The notes: generated from the letters alone by a model not told the origin. A stretch of 64,000 nucleotides of DNA from Drosophila pseudoobscura (GCF_009870125.1 NC_046683.1:66665869-66729868); one strand, 5' to 3'. Counted from the first letter of the stretch, positions 1 through 12,726 are shown. Made by a program: numbers and translations.

Positions 1-198
1 GTGGAATGTGGGGCGTGTGTGTGTGCGTGTGTGTGTTTTGGCCAAATAAAAAACTGCAGGAATAGCAAAAAGACAAATATAAAAAAAGTGGAATAGCACA
101 CAGCTGTGGCAAAGCCGTCAAATTGTTGCAACAAAACATTCGAAACGTTTTAAAATACAGGAGCAAAAAAACGAAACGAATAAAATAGAGGCAACGAA
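1..198. other. 5' flank of the Tim13-like gene
   Basis: This stretch starts with a GT-rich microsatellite (about 15-36) and is A-rich up to the start codon. Because the next gene begins at 199 with an ATG in a purine-rich context, the bases from roughly 60 to 198 are probably its promoter and 5' UTR. No clear core promoter motif was seen. Confidence 0.4.
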
Positions 199-540
199 AT
201 GGCAGATTCGGCAACAGAAGGTCCTCCCAAGGAGCCCGCGCAGGACTCCCCGATGGAGCAGATCAAGAGCAAGTTCCTGGTGGAGAACGTACGCCGGATG
301 ATCGCCAGGATATCGGACAGGTGCTTCCGCAGCTGCGTGGACAGCATCTCCACCTCGCTGGCGCCCGAGCAGCGGCTCTGCATCGGGGCCTGCGTCGACA
401 ACTATCTGGACTCCTACAACCTGGTCAGCCACGCCTACCTCAAGCGCTGGCAGAAGGAGTTCGACCAGAGGGCCAGGGGCAGCGGCAGGGGCAGGGGCAG
501 CGGCAGGGGAACGACAGCAGCCCCTTCGTTCAAGAAATGA
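199..540 (+). CDS. Tim13-like small Tim chaperone of the mitochondrial intermembrane space
   Basis: Single-exon gene for 113 residues. Small Tim proteins form hexameric Tim8-Tim13 or Tim9-Tim10 chaperones that carry hydrophobic precursors across the intermembrane space. The twin CX3C signature is visible: CFRSC at residues 42-46 and CIGAC at 61-65, 14 residues apart, inside two predicted helices. The flanking sequence, with NLVSHAY near residue 74, is closer to Tim13 than to Tim8, 9 or 10. The protein is longer than a usual Tim13 (about 90 residues) because of an acidic N-terminal extension (about 20 residues) and a Gly-Arg-rich tail (residues 91-104). The ATG at 199 is the first in frame. 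Drosophila has several diverged Tim13 paralogues, so this is probably one of them rather than the canonical Tim13. The assignment to the family is strong; the exact orthologue is not settled. Confidence 0.85.
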   Translation: MADSATEGPPKEPAQDSPMEQIKSKFLVENVRRMIARISDRCFRSCVDSISTSLAPEQRLCIGACVDNYLDSYNLVSHAYLKRWQKEFDQRARGSGRGRGSGRGTTAAPSFKK

Positions 541-541
541 T

Positions 542-547
542 AATAAA
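542..547 (+). terminator. Poly(A) signal of the Tim13-like gene
   Basis: AATAAA begins two bases after the TGA stop codon, giving a very short predicted 3' UTR. This fits a compact gene. Confidence 0.6.
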
Positions 548-599
548 GTTTTCCCGGGAGGCATTCCCTCGGCAGCAGCTCAGCAAAATGTCCTTCGCA

Positions 600-3500
600 C
601 TGAGGATCTACCTTGAAAGTTTTCTTCTGTGAATTGCAAACATCTGTTCGGAGTCGTAATACCCTGGCAGCAAGCAGCATCGCCTCCTAATGGAGGGACT
701 AATAACTTACGAGGGTTTTCACACTCCAAGGACTCGGAGGCAACGTTTTGCAACACTTTGAGGGGGGGGCAGCAGCTGCAGCAATGAAAGACCTCACTGA
801 CAGAAACATTTACTACACAAAATACGAGAAAGGAGAAGAAAAAGAACCAGAAAGAGAGATGGAGAGAGGGAGAGGGGAGCGGCAGGGAAGCAAAGCAGCT
901 TACGGCGTGCACAGAACTGCAGTAAATGAGGCAGCAGCAGTGGCAGTGGCAGCAGCAGTGCCAGTGGCAGTGGCAATTTTGGCAGTTGGAAAAATCTATT
1001 AGTTCATGGGGAAACATTATTCCCGAGACGCATGGAAGAGGAGGTGGGGCGCCACAAGGGCATCAAAAGGGGATTAGGGAGGGGGGAAGACGGGTTCTCA
1101 TTCGATCGTGCACACAATTGGGGATCACTTCCCAAAGAGAGTTTAGGCATTCGAGAGCCAAGGAGCGACTTCTGGGGGAACTCCCCTGTCCGTCCTACTT
1201 TTGGGGGCACAAACATCGATTCATCCAATCATTGGCCCTTCCGTTGAGTGGATAAATTCTAGAAAACACTATTCACGAGGGGAATTCCGATGAAATGAGA
1301 TCCACACCGAAAACTGCAGACTGCCCGGAGAAACGGAGGGCATTCGCGCGCTTTTGCTGCTTTTATTGGGAATCCTCAAACAAAAGAGGACGGACGGAGG
1401 GGCAGACGGACGGACGGACAGTGGCAGCTGTGGCAGCCACATCATCAGCACTAGGAGTGCCAGTGCCAGTGCCAGTGGCAGTGGCAGTTTCAGGCGGCGA
1501 TACCACCGAAACAAAAGCAATTATTAGCATAGTCATTAGCACAGCGGCGGTGGCAGAGGCGGTGGCAGAGGCGGCGGCAGCGGTGGCGGCAGCAGCGGGA
1601 ATCCGCGTTGAACAAATCTCATAGAACAGAAAATTCTACAGAATCTGTGCTGCTGCTAATTAGCGCTGGGAACCCACACAAAAACCAAAAAATAATAATA
1701 AAAAAGAGAAGAGCAAAAGCACAAAACACAAAACATTCGCAGATTCCAAAAACTGTTGGATGGTGGAAATCAATCCCAATGCGGGCTTAGAAATAAATCG
1801 ATAGACATAATCCTGTTATATGCATCAGCACTGGCGCGGGGCAATAGAGGCACTAGAGGGTTAATGAGGGCGCAGGGAAGGCGGCTGTGGAGGGCCAGAA
1901 GAGCGACAAATGAGAGAGAGAGAGAGATCCCCTGGAATGGAGCAGGATGGATGTCTGTCCCACACTAGCCATGGGCAGCGGGGATGGAACGGAATGGAAC
2001 GATCACGCGACGGACGGCTTGGAGGAGAGCCACGAGAGGAACGATGGAAGTGGGAGACTGAGACAGAGGAACAGGGAAGATAGAAAAGTGGCAGATTATT
2101 TATAAATTCAGTTAACGAAACGAACCCCAAAACGAGACCCAAATGGGGTCGCCACTGGGCGGGGCGGGTCGACCTTTTCTGCTCTCCTGCGAGCGGATTA
2201 TTTGGCATTATTTTTCCTTTGTCTCTTCGGCGAAATCATAATCACAGTGGGGATAAAAAGAAACACAAATAAGGAGCTTCTATGGAGGAGCCTGCCGCTG
2301 CTGCAGCAGCAAATCATTTATTAAACACAAGACGGGACCTGACCTCCTTCATCCTTCATCCGGGAGCGGGGAGATGACGGGGCAGCACTCTTTTCTAGGA
2401 CTTGAGCGAGCGAGCTCCTCCGTTGGGCCCCCACTTTCGATGGCGTGCACGCGGGGGCACACAAAATAATGACTAAGCCGCATCCATCCATGAGTGGGGA
2501 CCACGAGACCTCGAGACCCGCTGCTGCATGAAAGAAACGCGAATGAATGAACGAATGGATGGGGCCCACAACTGGGGCACTCAATGCATCATCATCTTAA
2601 GCCGCATCAAACGAGATTTGTCAGAGCTGCCTGCCACAGCCACTGCCACAGCCACTGGCAGGGAGAGGAGGGCCGATGTGGCATGAAGAATGGACTCCAG
2701 GCTCTCGACTTCCAGGATCAGAGCTCAACCGAAGGGGGATGCGGTAAGAGGGGTTCCTAGACGAAGTATTAGGAGACCCTCGGAATCTGCTTAAGATCTA
2801 CCTTGAATGATGCCCCATAGTTGCCCCACGGCTATCCCCACCAGCTGATCTCTCCATCCATCAATGCAGCAGCACAGGAATCCTCAGAGGCCGCTATTCC
2901 AGTTCCATCCACTAATCAGAGCGTCTAATTATGAGAGTATTCCATCAGAGAGCCACTCCGCCCCCCTTGAGCGCCACGAGGGCATGGCATGAGATGCAAA
3001 AAAAACGAAAATTGGACAACTGGTTGGGGCTGGAGGATGTTTGCCTCCAGCTCCAAAAAATCAAACAAAAACGTAGCATATATCAAGTGGCAGAAGTGGC
3101 AGGAGCATGTTGCAAGCACACAATATGTTGCCAGCTGTACAATGGGCCACTTAAGCGACAACAATAAAAAATTATTAGAATGCCGCAAAGGCAGCAGAGG
3201 CACGAAGCTCGAAGCAGGATACAGGAGAGGCAGCAGGGGCAACAGGGACTGCAGGGGCAGGAGCTTCAGCAGTAAAGGACTCTGCCTCCTCTCCGCCAGG
3301 CGACTGGGCGCACTTCATAAATCTACCGAAAGGCATATGAAATACGAGTGTATCCTGCGCTGCCGCTGCTGCCGCTGCTGAGTGCAGAGAGCCAATCATG
3401 TGGCATGCATCCCCAGGCAGGAAGCAAACGGTACACCGAGAAAAGCGAGCGGCAAATAAAGAAGACAATGGGCCCTCGAGGTCCTCGCGATCGAAATACC

Positions 3501-5160
3501 TCCAATAGCCGCCCATTTGATTTTCCTTGGGAAAGGCAAGGCAGGGAAAGGCAGGGAAAGCCAGGGCAGCGCTCTCTTGGCGGGAAATTGTTTTTCTGGA
3601 GCGACTTTGGGAGCCATCGATGAATGTTTCGGGGTGGAAGATTGAAAATAGGCTTTCTTTCAGTGTATAATAGAAAGAGACTAAGAGAAAGACTTTCAAC
3701 AACTTTTTCCACTTTCTGCACACACACAGACACACGCACACACACACACGCATGGAATTTTCCATTTGATTTATTAACAAGCCATCGTTTATCATCGTGG
3801 GCAACAAAGGGTTAAGGGTCTGCAGAGGGAAGGCCTTCTTCGGGGTCCCGCCAGAGGCAGATCCAGAGGCAGAGCCAGAGGCAAAGGCAGCGGCAAAGGC
3901 AGCTGCAACGCTTTTCGGAGTTGGATGCTGTTGGAGTCGTCCATTCCACAGCAATTGCCAATTTGTTGGATGCGAATGCCACTGCCACTGCCACAAGAGA
4001 GCAGAGCAGACCAGAGTGGGGGAGTGGGGGGCAGCCAGGCACAAGCACCGAAAAAATATTGTATCTGTGAGGCGGCGGCGGCGGCGGCACGGCACCAAAG
4101 ATAAACAATCCGCCGCACGATAAACGGAGGCAGAAAGTCACGTAAAGTATGCGCCCAGAAATGCCGGAAAACAACAACAAAAAACCGCGTAAAACACACA
4201 CACACACACACACACACACGGGAAAAGCGGATGGCATTCCATTCCATTCCATTCCACCATTCCATTCCTCACCGATAATTTATGGGGTTTATGCTGCCAT
4301 GAGTCCACGAGGTCTATAAAAATTAAGATATTTCCCATAAACTTTTCATACGCAAAGGGAGCGCAAAAAATGCCCATAACTTATGTTGAAAATATTTGTG
4401 TGTGTGTTTCAAAATGCCCCATTCCCACTGCCCCCTGTCACATGCCCCCTGCCCCCTGTCCCATGCCACACCGTTTTCCCTAATATGTACTCCAATGGAT
4501 GTTGATTTCGGTGGAAAATCTGTGGCGTGTTGAAGCGTTAAGTTTCTCTTCTCCCATATGTGTGTGTGTGTGGGCGTGTGTTCCCCCAAGAAAGAGAGCG
4601 AGAGAGAGAGAAGCAAACAAGTTGCACGATGGGAAAGGAGTCGCTAGAATCTAGAGCTCTGCTCTACGTGGGTGCCGCCGGTTGCCGGTTGCCGGCTGCC
4701 CCTCCGACGGGGGTCCGGTCCGGTCCGGTCTGGGGGCCAAAGATAAAATGTTGACCAATAAATTTTCTGACCATGAACGACAAGCACAGAGCAAAGGAGA
4801 GACGGAGACGGAGATGGAAAGGGAGGGAGGGGAACAAAGAGAATGGGGGGGGACAATAATAAACAAGAATGATTAGGGGGAAAGGGGGAAAGGGGAAAGG
4901 CACAACAAATATGGAATGCTCTCTCTGTTGATTGCTTGGGAAAAGAGTCAAAACAACAAATAAATAATGCTGAATGGAATACCAGAAAGTTGTATTCAAA
5001 GACTTCATCGAAAGAATGAACAAAATTTGGTCTTGAAACTATGCGAGGGGGACCAGGAAAGAGGAGAACCTATGGGAATATCGTATATCATATCGTATTT
5101 AGAGGGATGTGGAGGGAGTACCTAATGGACAGCCTTTGCCCCTGCGACTCTTCCTATCTC
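600..5160. other. Repeat-rich non-coding region
   Basis: No convincing gene was found. The stretch carries many short repeats: GGCAGT/GGCGGC-type arrays (about 920-990 and 1455-1600), GA runs (1912-1926, 4592-4610), CA/GT runs (3719-3752, 4194-4219, 4557-4580) and an ATTCC-type pentamer run (4236-4268). Long open frames here read through these repeats on both strands and change composition abruptly, so I treat them as chance. It could be an intron of a gene on either strand. Confidence 0.5.
4194..4268. repeat. CA microsatellite followed by ATTCC pentamer run
   Basis: About 13 CA units (4194-4219) are followed within 20 bases by a run of CATTC pentamers (4236-4268, slightly imperfect). Confidence 0.9.
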
Positions 5161-5164
5161 TGTC

Positions 5165-6054
5165 TCGCTCTCTCTCTCTCTCTCTCTCTCGGAAAGGGTA
5201 TCTCCGACAAATGTGGAAAAACTAGCGCGGCAAGCAACTGACGTCCGAAGTCCAGTCCAGCCAGCCCCATGTCCCCGCCGTCGCTGCTGCTGGACCAAGT
5301 TCCAAGACAAGTTAGGGGCCACGACGACAGACGCCCGAAGACAGACGCCCGACGCTCGCCGACCGACGCCAGCGTAACGTGTGACGAACGGAGAACTAAG
5401 AAGGAAGGTAAGAATAAGAGCGAGGCAAGCTTTGGGCTAGCCGAAGCATGACATACCCTTGCAGATCAATCACTCCCGTGGGAAGTGAACGATCGTTCAT
5501 TTGTCGGGTACAAATGGGGGATAAAGGTGGCACGAGAGAGGGAGATATAGGAGAGAGGGGGCTCCGAAACTGCCTCTTTACGAGCCATTGCGAATAAAGA
5601 ATACAAGAAGGAGAAAGGTTTCCCCATACCCTCCTCCCCCACTTGCCCACTTGCTCGTAGACGCACGTGTTCGGAGCTAGGGAAATGCCCTCGCCACAGG
5701 GATCGCATCGCTTCACTGCAGAAATTCCTGCCCAAGAAATCACTCTAATTACAGAAATCACTTCCACAGAATCCCACTGGCAGTCGAAAACAAAAGAATC
5801 GATGCCCTGGCTGCGGTGCGGTGCGGTGCGGCACGGTGCAGAGTCTGTGCTGCGTGTGGAAAATTACCTGCTGTCGTTACCGACGCCCGCCGCCCGCCGC
5901 CCGACGACCGTCGCCGGCCACTAATTGATAAGCTTCATATCTACAATATGTATCTCCATATTTTCGTATTCGTATTCGTATCTTCGGAATTATTCAGAGC
6001 ACATTGACAGTTACAGTTACAGTTACAGACTCAAATTTGGAGCACTCGTGTTGG
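5165..6054 (+). other. Possible non-coding 5' exons on the plus strand
   Basis: A TC (GAGA-factor type) run at 5165-5190 precedes a G/C-rich, CpG-rich stretch with repeated GACGCCCGA-type units. Strong splice donors on the plus strand follow at 5408 (AAG then GTAAGA) and 6055 (TTGG then GTAAGT). This arrangement resembles the promoter plus first untranslated exon of a fly gene, but no coding exon can be connected to either donor within the window. Low confidence; transcription data would settle it. Confidence 0.25.
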
Positions 6055-6399
6055 GTAAGTAATTAACTATGTAAATTTCAAGGGGAAATAGAAGGGTGAA
6101 GGGGGAAGGGGAAATTGGGCAAGCCTTTGCTGGCTGCTGCCTCTTCTTTTTACCTGTCGCATCTGTGACGCACGGACGCTGTCGACGCCGACGTCAACGC
6201 TGGCTTCGCTTACGCAGCAGCACAAACACAAACGTGTTGCGCGCACACACATGTACGGGGGCAGGCACACCACTACCACTGCAGATTCGCACAGCTGGTA
6301 AATGCAACGAATGTGAGGCCCAAAACAGAGGCGCAGAGAACACAATGCGAAAAATAAAGAGTTATGTCAATTTCCCTGCTTCCGCTGCTGCTGCCAAAC

Positions 6400-7060
6400 A
6401 CTGGAATTACGGTTGTTTCTTGTTGCTGCGGCTGCTGCTGCTTCTTCCACTTTCGATGCTGTTGTTTTTGTTTTTGTTTTTGCTTTTGTTGCTATTTGGC
6501 ACGTGAATCGACAAGCGCATTTTTCGAATTCTTGCACACACTCATTCGCTTTTTGCATTTGTTTACGTCACCCACACACACGCACAAACACACAAACGTT
6601 CTCGTGAATGAAAGGCGCGTAACATGCCAGCGAGAAACAAAAAAAAAAAAAACTTAGAGAAATTGGCAATCAATCGCCCGCCGCCGCCGCCGCTTCCGCT
6701 GCCATGAACCGCACGGAAATAAACAAAATTTATTTATACATTTTTAATCGCGCACAATTCTTGAGGAATATTGTAATGGTATTTCGAACATTGCGCGGTA
6801 ATTGGGGTAATTTTGCAACAAAAAACCAGCAGCGTCGCAGGCAAAAATCGAAATTTCCACGCTCGTTGCCCCCTTGATCCGCGAGCTGACTCTTTGTTGA
6901 TAAGGCTGGCCGATTAGCGCATCTATCCGCCTACCGCCTAGCAGCGAATTGTTTTAGCAGCACGCTGTGTTTCGCGTTCGTTTATTGGAATTGTTGTTTA
7001 CAACGACGCGCTGCGACCGCTCGCCTCAAAAAAATTGGAAGTTTTGATAACATTTGCGAA
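6400..7060 (-). other. Possible untranslated first exon reading leftwards
   Basis: This segment lies immediately downstream, on the minus strand, of a motif-1 element at 7061-7070. It has no long open frame and includes a GCCGCC run (about 6680-6700). It may be the 5' UTR of a minus-strand gene whose coding part lies left of the window or in the 600-6400 region. This is inferred only from the promoter motif. Confidence 0.25.
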
Positions 7061-7084
7061 CAGTGTGACCGCGCATTTATCGTT
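7061..7084 (-). promoter_or_regulatory. Ohler motif 1 core promoter element on the minus strand
   Basis: CAGTGTGACC at 7061-7070 is the exact reverse complement of the motif-1 core GGTCACACTG that directs TATA-less housekeeping promoters in Drosophila. A DRE-like TTATCG follows at 7078-7083. The orientation implies transcription towards lower coordinates. Confidence 0.45.
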
Positions 7085-7089
7085 TCGTT

Positions 7090-7950
7090 CGAGCTTAGCC
7101 CACTTAACCCCCTCTATTTAAACATTTGAACAGCTTGAGTAACAACGCGGAAAAGAACACTGTTTTTATATTGATCTATATTCATCATTGCTAAATAAGC
7201 AAATACCACGATATCTTTTACCTGAACACTGCTAAACTTTCTTCAAGTTTTTTAGTTTTCGTGGAGAGTATTTTAATACCCACTGGTCGACAATGGGTTA
7301 ATCGTTCGCTGTCCTTGATAGGAATTCGTATTCCTTTATTTTGATATTCGGTTTAATATTACTAGCTAGATAGAACTCTCGGCACTGAGCACATAGCTTA
7401 AACATATCAATAAATACATTTTCTATAAGACTGGCTAATTTTAAAGACTCGTTGCCGTTGATAGTGTCCAAAACACGGTTTAAACAAAAAAGACCAAAGA
7501 ATAAAACGTAAGCGAGGATGAAATGAAATGTAAGGGAGCATGAAATGTTACGTCATTTGAACACTTGTTGCTTGTCAACCGGCGATATGGACTTTTGTAC
7601 ACCCTATTTTTTTTGTAATTTGAATTACAATTTTATTTGCCAAGCTGATTTGAAACATTAGTAATGATTTGTTATGAGACTGACATGTCTTAGACCTACT
7701 TATGCATATGATGCACAATTTTTCGTTGCATGTATGAGCTTCAGGTTCGGATGGAAGTTGGGTTCATGAACTAAAACGTTCTTTACAGTAAACAGTGAAA
7801 GAACTCAGCCAATTTAACCCACAATTAAAAATCATTATTGAAATTAACATATAAATGTAATAAACGTTACGTAGTTTCATAAAGTAATGAATTGACGCCA
7901 GGTAGCGAGCTGGTGGTTCATTGTTATGAGCACTGGAACTTGAATAATTC
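7090..7950. other. AT-rich intergenic DNA
   Basis: The base composition becomes clearly AT-rich compared with the neighbouring repeats. I see no open frame with coding character, no tRNA and no recognised transposon. A decayed mobile element is possible but cannot be named by eye. Confidence 0.4.
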
Positions 7951-7956
7951 GTCAGT

Positions 7957-8034
7957 ATATATTTTGAAAGTGAGACGGTATATTTTGGTATATTTCTGAT
8001 AAATTTATCGGTAAATCCGCGGTCCACACTGGTG
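7957..8034 (+). promoter_or_regulatory. Vps8 promoter: motif 6 pair, DRE-like site, disrupted motif 1
   Basis: Two GGTATATTTT-type (motif 6) elements about 10 bases apart are followed by TTATCGGTAAAT (a DRE variant) and GCGGTCCACACTGG, which is motif 1 with one extra C. The same order and near-identical spacing occur before the second ZAD gene at 21720-21790, where motif 1 is intact. It sits about 100 bases upstream of the Vps8 start codon. Confidence 0.65.
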
Positions 8035-8126
8035 GGGTGGGCGTAAAAATTATTTCATTCAGTAAAACATTATCGCACTAATTCATAAATAATTAATCAA
8101 TTACGCCACGTAGCGGAGGGTGCAGC

Positions 8127-11100
8127 ATGTCCGAGTTGAAGGCACCGTCACTGCAGTCGCTGCTGGAGTCGGATCGCGGCTCCACCGACAGCCTGCTGGC
8201 CGAATCTTTACAGCTCGACTTTGAGGACGTGAGTGTTTTTCCATTGAAAAGAGCAAAGAAAAATCGTTATTCACTTGAAAATTTATTAATGACACAAACA
8301 GCTGGACGATGCAGAGTTTGCCATTCCGCCCACCGACGTCCTGCCCACCCTGGAGGCGGTGCTCAGCGAATTTGAGGCCGATTCGGACGTTGCCTCAGAG
8401 CTGGGGATGCCGGTGCCCCATGCCACTCCCACCCCCTCGATAGGGGAGGATAGCGCTCTCCGTGGCGACGGCCGCAGCGGCGGAGGCTCCATCATGCGAT
8501 ACACCCTCCTCCATGGCATATCAGCCCAACTGTCGTCCGCGGGGGAGCGAGTGAACGCTGGAGCGGCCAGCGCCTGTGCCGTGGCCGCCTACATAGCCGT
8601 GGGCACCTCACACGGCCACATCCTGAACTTCGATGTGACCCAGACGCTGCGGTGGGCCCACCAGGACAAGCACGGCCACGGAGCCGTCTCCAGCCTCGCA
8701 TTCAACGCGGATTCCACGCGTCTACTGGCTGGCTATGCCCGCGGCTTGGTCGCCATGCTGGACACGCACACAGGGGATGTTCTGCGAGAGCTCTTCGATG
8801 TGATTACCCCAAATACTGGAGTCCTGCACGTAAAGTGGACATCGCGCTCATCCCTGGCGCTCTGCGCGGATGCGGGAGGATCTGTTTGGTCGCTGAGTTT
8901 CACTCGAAAGCTGGGGATCCGCGGCTGCAGCTCCCGGTGCCTCTTCTCTGGAGCCCGTGGTGAGGTCTGTGCCGTGGAGCCTCTCATCATGGACTCCCAG
9001 GGGCGGCATGACCTCGATCAGTATTGCATCGTGGCTCTGGCGACGCTCTCCAAGTACTTTATCGTCACAGTCCGACCGCGTCTTCGTGTGATCAAATATC
9101 ATGTCCTGCAGGGGCCTCCCGACTGCCTGCCACTCCTCGCCTGGCACCTGGTGCTCATCCAAGCGGCGGACACCTCTCGCTCGGTGGATCCCGTCATCGT
9201 TGTGGGTCGCGGAAATCAGCTCTTCTTCCACCAGCTCTTCGTGTCGAATGGGCGGATCACGCTGCTCTACCTACGACACGTACAGCTCCACGGAAGCCTT
9301 CTCTCCGCCCATTGGCTCGGACCCAAGTGCGTGGCATCGCTGGACACCTCGGAGATTCTGCATCTGGTGGATGTGCGCTCCAGCAAGGAGCTCGAGTGCA
9401 TGGATATGGCCAATGCAGGACTCGTTTACGGCTCGGCGCAGTTCAAGGGACTGGCCACGGGGGGAAATGTCTCTCCTGCGTTCGCCCTGGCCGGCAGCAA
9501 TGCCTGCTACAATTCCGTAGTGTCGCGCGGCACGCAGCTGTATGTCCTGGGCGCCCGTTCCCTGCACATCATTGGCGTGCGGACGTGGTCGGAGAGGATT
9601 AGCTACTTGGTGAAGCACCATCGATGGCAGGAGGCCTGCCAGTTGGCCCTCGATGGCTACGTTGCCTCCGTGGATCGTCCCCGAAAGCGGGCCCAAGCCA
9701 AAGAGCGCATCATAATGCTGTTCAGGGAATACATAGCCAACTCGGCGCGGGCCCCCGACTATTGCCTGGGATCCATAGTCAATTGTATGATCACCATCGG
9801 GGAACTGGAGCTCCTGTGGACACAGCTCTGGGAGAAGCTGCAGGGCAACAGCACGGAGCTCTTTCTGCAGCACATCTCGGAGCACATCGAAAAGGAGACC
9901 ATACACAGCATTAATCCGGTGATATCGCAGGCCCTGGTCGATTACTGGCTGGAGCGCTCCCCCGCGAAGCTGGAGAAGCTCATCCTAAAGCTGGACTGGA
10001 TGTGCCTGGACCTCAATCAGGTGCTGAAGGCAGTGAAGCGGCACCGCTTGTACCGCGCACAGATCTACCTCAACACGCAGGCCCTCAATGACTACACTGC
10101 AGCGCTGACGGAGCTCCTGCCACTGGTCACGTCCCAGGAGACGGATTTGGGGAACTGTCTGTTGGTCTACGTTTCCAGCTGCCTCGCTGGCAGGGGCTAT
10201 CCCACCGGGGACATTCCCGTGGAGCAGGTGCATCAGGTGAAGAACGACGTCCTGAGGTGTCTTACCTCGCAGCATTCCAAAGCGGGTCACGAGGAAGAGG
10301 AGCCGCCGTATCCCTATCTGCGGGCTCTCTTGAAGTTCGACACGCGGGAGACCCTAAATGTCATTTCGCTGGCCTTTCAGGAGCGGGAGTTCAGCAACGA
10401 GCTGGGCTTCTCCCACCGCAAGAGGATCATTTATTTGCTGCTGGAGATCATGACGCCCGAAAATGCCACAGTGAGAACAGCACAGAACAACCTCATGGAA
10501 GGATCTCCTTTTGTAATGTTTTTGTAATTCTCCCTCTTTTCTAGTGGGCGGAAATTGGCTGCCTTCTGAACTTCATTGCCCAACAAATCTCCATGCAATG
10601 CTTGCCGCGAGACAGGCATCTCTTGCAGCGCGTCCTCAGCCACTTGGCCCAGGAGCATATCGACAATGAGAGCAGTCGCCAGCACTCGGAGCGGGAGAGT
10701 GCCTGGCATGAGCTCCTGTCGAGCAACTGCCTGGCGGACATCAGCACCGACGAGGAGCAGCTGGCTCTGGCAGAGCGTGCCCGATGCTACTATGTGGTGG
10801 AGTATCTCCTGGAGAAGCTGCAGCGGTACGACAACATCCTCGATTGCTACATCCAGAATGAGTCCAGGCACGAGACGATGTTCGCGTATATGGAACGACA
10901 TGTGTCTGTCCCAGAGAGATGCATTTATCCGCAATTGAAGCGACATCTTCGACAGCTGCTGGCGATCAATGCCAAGGAAACAACGCGGCTGCTAGCCCTG
11001 CACTACCCGGAGAGGATTATGGAGCTGCTGGAGAACCTCCTGAAGGAGGAAGCTCTGCTTTTCTGCTTCTTAAAGTGCCTCAATGAGCGTCAGTGTGAGC

Positions 11101-11993
11101 TGGATGCCGAACAGATGGAGTTGCTCCTGGAACTCTTTTGCAAACTGGAAACACCCGCGGCCGTGACGGAATTTCTAGCCAACAACTCCGGCTATCGCCT
11201 GGAGCAAGCCATTGCCATTGCACAGCGCCATCGACTTAATAGAGCTGTGATCTACCTCTACGAGAAGCAGGAGAGCTATGCGAAAGCCTTTGAGCTCTCC
11301 ATGGATCTGCTGAGGGATGCGGTCGGCGAGCAGGCGGTGGAGGAGGCGCGGCAGATCTGCGCTCTGCTCGCCCGATCCGTTGGAACGCTGCCCCCGCAGG
11401 AGCTGGAGCGCTGCTGGTTCTCGCTGTTGCAATACATTCTGCCCCACCAGCAGCTACAGGCCATCACGAAATCCATGCTGCACGAGGCCTCGCAGCACAT
11501 CGATCTGCACAATCTCGTGCAGCTGATCATGAACACGCCCCACAACGTGAACAGCAGCTTTGGGGACATCAAGGATCTGCTGATGGGAATGCTGGACAGT
11601 TCGCGGCATCAAACGGAGGCACTTCGCACTGGTGCAGAGGTTCTGTGCCAGGACTTGCATATGGAGTTTGTGAAGCAGCAGCGCTTGGCACGGCGTGGCT
11701 TGTGGATAACCAGCACCAAATGCTGCATCTGCCGTCAGCGGCTGTCCAACCATACGCAGATCCTCGTGATGGGCGGCTGTGGTCACGCCTTGCACGAGGA
11801 ATGCCTGGAGGAGTGCCCCCAAGTGCCAGTGGAAGAGTGTCCGCGTTGCTTTGCGCAGATTCCAGTAGGAGACGATGGACAAACGAGCAGCTGCCTGCGG
11901 CTGCCACGAACCAATCGCCGGCTGTTTTCCCCATCTTCGGCCATGGAGATGGGTGCTCTGCAGCTGAAGGCCCCGCCCAGACGTTTCTGTTAG
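8127..11993 (+). CDS. Vps8, CORVET tethering complex subunit
   Basis: Coding exons join(8127..8228, 8302..10470, 10545..11993) give 1239 residues, close to the length of fly Vps8. Both introns (73 and 74 nt) are phase 0 with GTGAGT/CAG and GTGAGA/TAG borders. Vps8 is the Rab5-binding subunit of CORVET, which tethers early endosomes before the switch to Rab7 and HOPS. The N-terminal half is a WD40-like beta-propeller: the IAVGTSHGHIL stretch near residue 110 matches the first blade of Vps8 proteins. The middle is an alpha-solenoid. The C terminus holds a RING-H2-like finger that starts with the C-x2-C pair at residues 1150-1153, continues with CGH and a downstream His, and ends with CPRC near residue 1190. 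The start is the first ATG after the promoter at about 8030. No break or unusual feature was seen. Confidence 0.93.
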
Positions 11994-12088
11994 CACTACT
12001 AAATATTCTGTATATTCCACGTCCGTACCCATGCCCTCTATTTATTTATTGTTTTTCAATATTATTCCCATATTTCGATGTGTACGTA

Positions 12089-12094
12089 AATAAA
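12089..12094 (+). terminator. Poly(A) signal of Vps8
   Basis: AATAAA about 95 bases after the stop codon of Vps8. Confidence 0.6.
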
Positions 12095-12626
12095 TTTGCA
12101 TGATAAACGGAGGCTTTTTCGGGAATACTCCGCGTTAGCGCGGGTCGCATTCCACTACACTTCGCTCGAGGAATAAATGTATATGTATTTATATAATTTC
12201 TTTGATATTTCTCTAAGAATATATATAACTCATGAATTGTTTGTTCGGAAGGTAGTTCAACATCTTGAGCTGCGACTTTTAGAGTACCCCTATTGTCACT
12301 ATCGATACAGCTTGTGACTACGGCTGCCAGCCAGCAAAAGCTCAACATTTAACCATATAAGCCTTATACGGATCCGTCTCCCAAACATCGACCAAGGGAG
12401 CTTACGAAGCAACCCTACAGCCCCTCACAGCAGGCCGTGGACTAAGCAGAAGCGAAAGAAATATATACATAACCTTTACAGCAGTCTCTAATCTTCGTTC
12501 GGTATCGTCGGTTAATAATATTCTACCACTGTCTTATGCGTAGAGTGTGGTGATCGGTAATAAGAATTAAAACTACCAAGAGCTGCAATCAATGATATAC
12601 ATATGTAAATTGGCTTGGTTACAAAG

Positions 12627-12634
12627 TATCGATA
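12627..12634 (+). promoter_or_regulatory. DRE (TATCGATA) upstream of BTBD9-like copy 1
   Basis: A perfect DREF-binding octamer lies 93 bases before the start codon and is kept at the matching place in copy 2 (19751-19758). Another TATCGATA is at 12300-12307. DRE sites are typical of fly promoters active in proliferating or germline cells. This is a candidate promoter element, not proven. Confidence 0.45.
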
Positions 12635-12726
12635 GGTCGCTATAGGAGCCAATCGTTGTATTCAAGCGCTGCCAACTTCACCTGCGAGAGACAAGACAAG
12701 CTGTGCGCGACGCCTTCATTGCGGAC

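Noticed and set aside
3175..4098. Open frame of 307 codons on the minus strand
   Set aside because: It runs through CA and GGCAGA repeats, is rich in Cys-Val and Ala runs, has no domain, and overlapping frames on both strands are also open. Typical of repeat-driven chance frames.
4600..4630. GA run followed by TTGCACGATG, similar to the tail of the inverted repeats at 14.2 and 19.0 kb
   Set aside because: Only ten bases match outside the GA run, and the CTCF-like core is missing; not enough to call a third copy.
12703..12726. GTG start for BTBD9-like copy 1
   Set aside because: Non-ATG starts are rare in animals, and the preceding frame has a stop; the ATG at 12727 was used.
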